This document shows, in pieces, positions 48,589 through 53,767 of a stretch of 53,767 nucleotides of DNA (position 1 is the first letter of the stretch; every line of letters starts with the position of its first letter). The notes beneath the pieces were generated by a model, which worked only from the letters and a program-made list of their open reading frames with translations, was not told the origin of the DNA and searched no databases. Source of the DNA: Erwinia sp. ErVv1 (GTDB lineage: Bacteria > Pseudomonadota > Gammaproteobacteria > Enterobacterales > Enterobacteriaceae); the NCBI RefSeq assembly GCF_900068895.1, contig NZ_CDPK01000013.1, positions 1,754 to 55,520 on the forward strand, written 5' to 3'. Position numbers and translations under genes: made by a program.

Positions 48589-49245
48589 ATGACGCAGGAT
48601 GAACTGAAAAAGGCGGTCGGCTGGGCCGCACTGAAATACGTACAGCCGGGAACGATTGTTGGCGTAGGTACGGGGTCTACCGCCGCTCATTTTATCGATG
48701 CGCTGGGGTCTGTCAGGCACCAGATTGAAGGAGCCGTATCCAGCTCCGATGCCTCTACCGCGTTATTAAAGGCGCTGGGAATACCGGTTTTCGATCTGAA
48801 CGAGGTTGACTCCCTGTCGGTTTATGTCGACGGCGCTGATGAAATTAATGCCTCCCTTCAGATGATCAAAGGCGGCGGTGCTGCGCTTACGCGTGAAAAA
48901 ATTATTGCCGCCGTGGCCGAAAAATTCATCTGCATCGCTGACAGTTCCAAACAGGTGGACGTATTGGGTCATTTTCCACTGCCGGTTGAGGTCATCCCGA
49001 TGGCGCGTAGCTATGTGGCGCGTGAACTGGTCAAGCTGGGTGGGCTGCCGGAATACCGTCAGCATGTCCTGACTGATAACGGTAACGATATTCTCGACGT
49101 GCATAATCTTCAGATTATGGATGCCGTCGCGCTGGAAAAGGCGATAAATGCACTGCCTGGCGTGGTCACTGTCGGGCTGTTTGCGGCGCGCGGTGCCGAT
49201 ATTGCCTTAATCGGTACGCCAGAGGGCGTTAAAGTCCTTCAGTGA
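48589..49245 (+). CDS. rpiA: Ribose-5-phosphate isomerase A
   Basis: A 218-aa enzyme interconverting ribose 5-phosphate and ribulose 5-phosphate. The motifs [13 protein letters not shown] near 24-36, YVDGADEIN near 80-88 and [11 protein letters not shown] near 94-104 contain the active-site Asp, Glu and Lys. The ATG at 48589 matches the E. coli start ([10 protein letters not shown]) although its ribosome site is weak. It is divergent from argP, as in E. coli. Confidence 0.97.
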   Translation: MTQDELKKAVGWAALKYVQPGTIVGVGTGSTAAHFIDALGSVRHQIEGAVSSSDASTALLKALGIPVFDLNEVDSLSVYVDGADEINASLQMIKGGGAALTREKIIAAVAEKFICIADSSKQVDVLGHFPLPVEVIPMARSYVARELVKLGGLPEYRQHVLTDNGNDILDVHNLQIMDAVALEKAINALPGVVTVGLFAARGADIALIGTPEGVKVLQ

Positions 49246-49253
49246 GGATCTGA

Positions 49254-49281
49254 CCTGCGCCTCAGGGCGCGGGATAATTTT
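49254..49281 (+). terminator. Probable terminator of rpiA
   Basis: CCTGCGCC pairs with GGCGCGGG (one G-T wobble) around loop TCAG, followed by ATAATTTT. It lies 8 bases after the rpiA stop codon. Confidence 0.65.
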
Positions 49282-49300
49282 AGTTAAAAAACATCTTTTC

Positions 49301-49334
49301 TTTCAGGCCTGAAAATATAGTGACTTATGTCACA
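49301..49334. promoter_or_regulatory. CRP-like site and palindrome upstream of serA
   Basis: AGTGACTTATGTCACA at 49319-49334 matches nine of ten conserved CRP-consensus bases. Just before it is the perfect 14-bp palindrome TTTCAGGCCTGAAA (49301-49314). E. coli serA has a cAMP-CRP-dependent promoter as well as Lrp control, so the CRP reading is plausible. The rest of the 304-bp rpiA-serA gap shows no gene. Confidence 0.55.
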
Positions 49335-49549
49335 TAAACCCCGCAGATCGGCCGATCGCACTGGCGAGAGGCTTTACACCGTGATTATCTGCCAGTTTGC
49401 CCCCTGATGCGTCGCTGCCATGCTGTCTGCCGGGCAATCGTTTGTATTGCCGCAGGCGTAGATTTTGATACTTTGACAGAAGGCTGCCTTATATCTGAAA
49501 AATATTGCGAGGTCAGCTCCTTCTGAAGTCTGATAAATAGGGTCGGGAA

Positions 49550-50785
49550 ATGTCAAAAGTATCACTGGAGAAAGATAAGATTAAGTTCCTGCTGGTGGAA
49601 GGCGTACACCAGAGCGCGATCGATAATCTGCGCGCGTCAGGCTATACCAACATCGAATTTCATAAAGGCGCGCTGGACAGTGAGTCGCTGAAAGCCTCCG
49701 TTCGTGATGCGCACTTTATCGGTATCCGCTCACGCACGCATCTTAGCGAAGAGATCTTCGCAGCGGCTGAAAAGCTGGTAGCGGTGGGCTGTTTCTGCAT
49801 TGGAACCAATCAGGTTGACCTTAATGCAGCCGCGAAGCGCGGGATCCCGGTTTTTAACGCGCCTTTCTCCAATACCCGATCCGTTGCTGAACTGGTAATC
49901 GGTGAACTGCTGTTGATGCTTCGTGGCGTACCGATGGCCAATGCCAAAGCCCACCGGGGCGTATGGAATAAGCTGGCGGCGGGTTCCTATGAGGCGCGCG
50001 GCAAGAAGCTGGGTATCATTGGCTACGGTCATATTGGCATGCAGCTGGGTGTGCTGGCGGAAAGCCTGGGGATGCACGTCTATTTCTACGACATTGAGAA
50101 CAAGCTGCCGTTGGGTAATGCCACGCAGGTGCGCTACCTGTCCGAGCTGCTGAATATGAGCGACGTGGTCAGCCTGCACGTACCGGAAACGGCGTCGACG
50201 CAGAATATGATGGGGCCAGAGGAGCTGGCGATGATGAAGCCGGGCTCGCTGCTGATCAATGCCTCTCGCGGGACGGTGGTAGATATTCCTGCGCTGTGTA
50301 AGGTGCTGGCCGACAAACATCTGGCCGGTGCGGCGATTGACGTTTTCCCGGAAGAACCTGCGACCAACAGCGATCCATTCAATTCACCGCTTTGCGAATT
50401 TGATAATGTGATCCTGACGCCGCATATTGGTGGTTCAACGCAGGAAGCGCAGGAAAATATCGGCGTCGAAGTCGCGGGCAAGCTGGCGAAATACTCTGAC
50501 AACGGCTCAACGCTCTCAGCGGTTAACTTCCCGGAAGTCTCGCTGCCGATGCACGGTGAGCAGAGTCGTTTACTGCATATTCACGAAAATCGCCCGGGTA
50601 TCTTAACGGCACTTAACAACATTTTTGCCGGGCAGGGCATCAACATTGCCGCACAGTATCTGCAAACCACACCGCAGATGGGCTATGTGGTGATTGATAT
50701 CGACGCATCACATGACGTTGCGAATACTGCCCTTCAGCTAATGAAGGCGATTCCAGGCACTATCCGTGCCCGTCTGCTTTACTGA
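49550..50785 (+). CDS. serA: D-3-phosphoglycerate dehydrogenase
   Basis: A 411-aa enzyme of the first step of serine synthesis, oxidising 3-phosphoglycerate with NAD. The substrate domain is followed by the nucleotide loop GYGHIGMQLG near 160-169, the catalytic His in LTPHIGGS near 287-294 and a C-terminal ACT domain (about 338-411) that binds serine for feedback inhibition. Length as in E. coli (410 aa). A GC hairpin with a TTCG tip lies about 65 bp downstream (50849-50871). Confidence 0.97.
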   Translation: MSKVSLEKDKIKFLLVEGVHQSAIDNLRASGYTNIEFHKGALDSESLKASVRDAHFIGIRSRTHLSEEIFAAAEKLVAVGCFCIGTNQVDLNAAAKRGIPVFNAPFSNTRSVAELVIGELLLMLRGVPMANAKAHRGVWNKLAAGSYEARGKKLGIIGYGHIGMQLGVLAESLGMHVYFYDIENKLPLGNATQVRYLSELLNMSDVVSLHVPETASTQNMMGPEELAMMKPGSLLINASRGTVVDIPALCKVLADKHLAGAAIDVFPEEPATNSDPFNSPLCEFDNVILTPHIGGSTQEAQENIGVEVAGKLAKYSDNGSTLSAVNFPEVSLPMHGEQSRLLHIHENRPGILTALNNIFAGQGINIAAQYLQTTPQMGYVVIDIDASHDVANTALQLMKAIPGTIRARLLY

Positions 50786-51056
50786 TAATTGACTTGTTCG
50801 CCCGCCTTAATACGGCAGTGCGGTGCATTTAACCAAGTTTCCAGGCCGGGATGCCGTCTTCGGGCGGGCATCCTTGCCCGCCGCTCCCTGAGCGCAGTAT
50901 CCTTATCTCAGCTGCTTTTAGTAAAACCGTTTTCGTATTTACGAAGTTCTTATTTTTTTGAAATTTAAATGATTATCGAATTTAAATATGTCGACTCGCC
51001 TTAAAATGTGCTGACCCCGGGTTCCTGTATTTACCTGATGCACTCAAAGCGTCGCA

Positions 51057-51644
51057 TTACCACTGCCAAACCTTAGAGGGCGTAATGATTACCGGCAGCG
51101 GCACGTCCCAGCCTGCTCCAGGTAGCGCCTCCACCTGCTGACAATCGTGAGCCAGGCCTATCGGTAACAGCCCATGCTGCGGCCAGTTCTGCAGCGTCCG
51201 GTCGTAAAAACCGCCACCCATACCCAGCCGCTGTCCCTGGGCATCAAACGCCACCAGAGGCACCATCAGCACATCCAGATCCCTGAGCGTTGCCAGATTA
51301 CGAATATCCAGCGGCGGCTCGGGAATACCCAGGCGATTAGGTGTGAGCGGCGTGCTGGCATCGTAGCGAATAAACAGCAGCTGGCCTGTGGAAAACGGAT
51401 GCAGAACCGGGAGATACACCTGTTTACCGCGCTGCCTCAGTTCGGCTATCAGCGGTTGTGTGTTGAGTTCACCGTCAAAAGAGAGGAAAAGTGCGACCTT
51501 ATGGGCCTGCTGTACCGGCGCAAAATTCATTGCGAGGATAGCTGCCTGATTAGCTGCATTGAGCTGCTGCTCTGTCGTCAGGTTACGCCGAAGGTGTCGA
51601 ACGCGCGTGCGGATCTCCTGGCGAGTGGGAAGGCTTATATTCAT
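51057..51644 (-). CDS. fau: 5-formyltetrahydrofolate cyclo-ligase (Fau/YgfA)
   Basis: A 195-aa enzyme that converts 5-formyltetrahydrofolate to 5,10-methenyltetrahydrofolate using ATP. The family signature LGMGGGFYDRTL near 140-150 is intact, as is LFLSFDGELNT. The ATG at 51644 is chosen because AGGG stands eight bases upstream; GTG at 51653 and ATG at 51650 are alternatives. In E. coli, fau follows the 6S RNA gene closely and is cotranscribed with it; here about 560 bp separate them. Confidence 0.92.
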   Translation of the reverse strand: MNISLPTRQEIRTRVRHLRRNLTTEQQLNAANQAAILAMNFAPVQQAHKVALFLSFDGELNTQPLIAELRQRGKQVYLPVLHPFSTGQLLFIRYDASTPLTPNRLGIPEPPLDIRNLATLRDLDVLMVPLVAFDAQGQRLGMGGGFYDRTLQNWPQHGLLPIGLAHDCQQVEALPGAGWDVPLPVIITPSKVWQW

Positions 51645-52202
51645 AAACATCACCCTGGCTGAGTGGCGGATCCGAAAGCGGATTATGTTCGGGCCGATCG
51701 CAGCTATGACTCAGAATCATTAGCGCGGTATACAACCTAATCCATCAGAATTCTGCCACAGGAACAACGAAACTTCGACCCCGATCGGGCAAACCGTCAT
51801 TTCATTACAGCCCTGTTCGATCGTCTGTCCGCCCTTCAGGTGATTGCTGGACAGGGCGGTAGCCACTGTGGTCGTCGAGCGTATTCGTTTCTCTACCGAC
51901 TATCCTTATCTATTTCGACCCGGTAATGATGCGAGGCTATTCCTGAATCAATGCAGTCTGGATGAAAGCAGCAAAGCGGCTTTTGCTTACGGTAACGGGA
52001 TGCAGCTTATCGGCGGCGCGGCTTATGAGTAGCTTATGTGTGGGACAGGTGTGTGGAACAGGTGTGTGGAACAGGCACGGCTGAGTGTCGGATGAGGGAC
52101 GGGGTTTTAGCTTTTTCGCGGCAGATGCCTTAGAGGAAAAGGCGTTCAGTAGCCAGGGGATGAAAACAGAACCCGTTCAGATGCTAAGCGGGATAAAAAT
52201 GG
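51645..52202. other. Enlarged spacer between fau and 6S RNA
   Basis: About 560 bp without a convincing gene. A 62-codon plus-strand frame (TTG at 51844 to 52032) has no ribosome site and no recognised relative. A 13-bp unit TGTGTGGAACAGG is repeated three times at 52037-52075 (first copy with one change). In E. coli the corresponding spacer is only a few tens of bases, so this DNA has been gained or has expanded here. Confidence 0.6.
52037..52075. repeat. Three tandem copies of a 13-bp unit
   Basis: TGTGTGGGACAGG is followed directly by two exact copies of TGTGTGGAACAGG. It lies within the enlarged 6S RNA-fau spacer. Confidence 0.95.
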
Positions 52203-52386
52203 GGTATCTCCGAGATGCCGCCGCGGGCTGTAACCCTTGAACCCTTGGTTCAAGGTGAGTATGCCGTCGCAACCATCAGGCTTCTCGGACGGACCGAGCT
52301 TGCACACAGGTTACAGAGCGTCACACTCTGTTGGTATTAAATATCGGCTCAGGGGACGGGCCCGCTTGCAAACATCTCAGAGAATT
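52203..52386 (-). ncRNA. ssrS: 6S RNA
   Basis: A 184-nt RNA, the same length as E. coli 6S RNA. On the minus strand it begins AATTCTCTGAGATGTTTGCA and ends GGCATCTCGGAGATACC, which pair as the closing stem. The internal parts CCCCTGAGCCGATATTT, GCTCGGTCCGTCCGAGAAGCC and CACCTTGAACCAAGGG are as in E. coli. The open-complex-like bubble binds sigma-70 RNA polymerase in stationary phase. It lies downstream of zapA and on the same strand, as in E. coli. Confidence 0.97.
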
Positions 52387-52427
52387 TTTTACTTCACCGT
52401 CACTGTATCACAGTAAACGATGAGGTG

Positions 52428-52757
52428 TTATTCGAACTTTGGACCGCTACGTTCTGTAATACGACCCTGCTCAAGCAGTGCCTGTTCAATAGTCTGCTGC
52501 AACATACGGATACGCTGCTCCATGTTGCTGGCATAGTCGCGGGTTTTTCCCTTTTCCTGCGCCAGCTCATGACAAATATTCAACGCGGCAATAAAAACCA
52601 GCTGCTCGGTATTTGTGACTCTAGTGCGAACTTTTAAATCTTGCAACCGCTGATTGAGGTCTTCGGCAGCCAGATTCAGCGCATCTTGCTGTTCAGGCGG
52701 ACAATTTACTCGTAAAGAACGGCCAAAAATTTGTAAATCTACGGGTTGTGCAGACAT
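52428..52757 (-). CDS. zapA: Cell division protein ZapA
   Basis: A 109-aa FtsZ-ring stabiliser, the E. coli length. The globular N-terminal part (about 1-45; [18 protein letters not shown]) is followed by a long coiled coil (about 50-100) ending in [12 protein letters not shown]. The ATG at 52757 with GGTGG upstream is chosen; an in-frame upstream extension lacks family similarity. It is divergent from ygfB and upstream of 6S RNA. Confidence 0.96.
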   Translation of the reverse strand: MSAQPVDLQIFGRSLRVNCPPEQQDALNLAAEDLNQRLQDLKVRTRVTNTEQLVFIAALNICHELAQEKGKTRDYASNMEQRIRMLQQTIEQALLEQGRITERSGPKFE

Positions 52758-52926
52758 GCCACCATCCTGAATGATTACTGCGCCGCCAATCTCTATACCA
52801 CTCAATGGGTTGAGAGGGGCGCCACTATAACTACCCCTAACAGAAGAAACAACCCCTTTCTGGAATCGTTGAGGCACCTGGTGGTAGCATACCACGAACT
52901 CATCCAGCCAACGACGATCAAAACGT

Positions 52927-53505
52927 ATGCCACTAACAAACACAATGCCGGGCTATGACCAGCTGGCCTCAGTACTGACGCAGCAGGGCGTGGGAATGAC
53001 GCCTGCTGAAATGCACGGTCTGATCAGCGGAATGATCTGCGGCGGTAACAATGACACCAGCTGGAAAGCGCTGGTTCATGACCTGACCAATGAAGGAATG
53101 GCTTTCTCTCAGTCGCTTGCTCTGCCGCTTCAGCAGCTGCACCAGGGGATTGTTGACGCACTGGAGGAGGAGGGCTTCCTGTTTCAGCTTTACCTGCCGG
53201 AGGACGATGACATCACCGTCTTTGACCGCGCCGATGCGCTGGCCGGCTGGGTCAATCATTTCCTGCTGGGGCTGGGCGTTTCTCAGCCAAAGCTGGATAA
53301 AGTCACCGGAGAAACGGGCGAGGCGATTGACGACCTGCGCACTATCGCGCAACTGGGCTACGATGAAGACGAAGATCAGGAAGAGCTTGAGCAGTCGCTG
53401 GAGGAGGTGATCGAATACGTTCGCGTTGCCGCGCTGCTCTGCCATGATACCTTTACTCATGTGCTCCCGACCGCAGTGGAAGTGAAAAAACCGACTCTGC
53501 ACTAA
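52927..53505 (+). CDS. ygfB: YgfB, UPF0149-family protein
   Basis: A 192-aa acidic protein of the YgfB/UPF0149 family, same length as E. coli. Conserved stretches are [17 protein letters not shown] near 24-40, [19 protein letters not shown] near 99-117 and [17 protein letters not shown] near 142-158. The function in enterics is unclear; a Pseudomonas homologue affects beta-lactam resistance. pepP follows on the same strand, as in E. coli. Confidence 0.94.
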   Translation: MPLTNTMPGYDQLASVLTQQGVGMTPAEMHGLISGMICGGNNDTSWKALVHDLTNEGMAFSQSLALPLQQLHQGIVDALEEEGFLFQLYLPEDDDITVFDRADALAGWVNHFLLGLGVSQPKLDKVTGETGEAIDDLRTIAQLGYDEDEDQEELEQSLEEVIEYVRVAALLCHDTFTHVLPTAVEVKKPTLH

Positions 53506-53617
53506 AGGGTAACTCCAGTGAATGCAGAGTGCAGGCGGGTTACGCAACAACGTGCAGCGGTATGACGCGCAATTATTTAGCGGACGGTGACCCACAAGGA
53601 TTGCCCCAGGAGAGCTG

Positions 53618-53767
53618 ATGATACAGCAAGAGTTCGTTCGTCGCCGGCAGGCACTGCTGGCTAAAATGGCACCCGCCAGCGCGGCGGTGATTTTCGCCGC
53701 ACCGGAGGCGACCCGCAGTAATGACAGCGAGTACCCTTACCGTCAGAACAGTGATTTTTGGTATTTC
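53618..53767 (+). CDS. pepP: Xaa-Pro aminopeptidase PepP (5' part, cut by window end)
   Basis: The first 50 codons of aminopeptidase P. The segments RRRQALLAKM, VIFAAPEATR and SEYPYRQNSDFWYF are typical of the N-terminal domain, and the order ygfB-pepP is that of E. coli. CAGGAG precedes the ATG at 53618. The metal-binding catalytic domain lies beyond the window. Confidence 0.93.
   Translation, partial: MIQQEFVRRRQALLAKMAPASAAVIFAAPEATRSNDSEYPYRQNSDFWYF

Noticed and set aside
51844-52032. 62-codon frame on the plus strand between fau and 6S RNA
   Set aside because: TTG start without a ribosome site, no recognisable family and no supporting context.

Overview
This window is chromosomal backbone of a member of the Enterobacterales. 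Almost every gene has a close Escherichia coli counterpart in the same local order. The accessory genes (allantoin cluster, Tm-1-like pair, bactofilin) and the moderate divergence from E. coli proteins suggest an Erwinia/Pantoea-type bacterium (Erwiniaceae). That family-level guess is inference.

Layout. 1-6.5 kb: two identical tRNA-Asp genes (aspU-like and aspV-like) flank yafD, yafE, mltD, gloB, yafS, rnhA and dnaQ. This is the E. coli 5-min block without dkgB and yafC. 6.5-10.6 kb: a purine-nitrogen cluster, with an NCS1 permease (hpxC) divergent from hpxS-hpxA-hpxB (GntR regulator, allantoin racemase, PuuE-type allantoinase). The intergenic region carries two palindromic HpxS-like boxes and a candidate sigma-54 promoter. 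10.6-13.4 kb: ornithine decarboxylase speC behind a long 5' region with a candidate 35-codon leader peptide and a strong hairpin. 13.4-16.4 kb: a TetR regulator divergent from a two-gene operon (UPF0261/Tm-1-like protein and a PEP-hydrolase-like TIM barrel), the two halves that are fused in the tomato Tm-1 protein. It lies where E. coli has nupG. 16.4-32 kb: mltC, yggX, mutY, trmB, yggL, yggN, hemW, rdgB, yggT, yggS, yggR, a yhfL-like lipoprotein gene, ruvX, yqgE, gshB, rsmE, endA, sprT and galP. 32-37.7 kb: metK, then yqgB-speA-speB and loiP. 38-45.7 kb: tkt, a membrane-anchored bactofilin, then epd-pgk-fbaA and mscS. 45.8-49.3 kb: argO, yggE, argP, rpiA. 49.5-53.8 kb: serA, fau, 6S RNA, zapA, ygfB and the start of pepP.

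How the genes work together. Polyamine synthesis is concentrated here: ornithine decarboxylase (speC), arginine decarboxylase and agmatinase (speA, speB), plus metK, which makes the S-adenosylmethionine needed for spermidine. Central carbon genes (tkt, epd, pgk, fbaA, rpiA) sit with serA, which draws on 3-phosphoglycerate, and epd feeds pyridoxal phosphate synthesis. argP and argO form the arginine/lysine export system. mutY, dnaQ, rdgB and ruvX guard DNA.

The points most worth a second look are the candidate leader peptide of speC, the yqgB frame that overlaps the speA start, the hpx control region, the split Tm-1-like pair with its operator-like repeats, the bactofilin with an internal ribosome-binding site, an octamer array across the yggR stop codon, and the stretched 6S RNA-fau spacer. 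Regulatory assignments are by eye; no database search or folding program was run.
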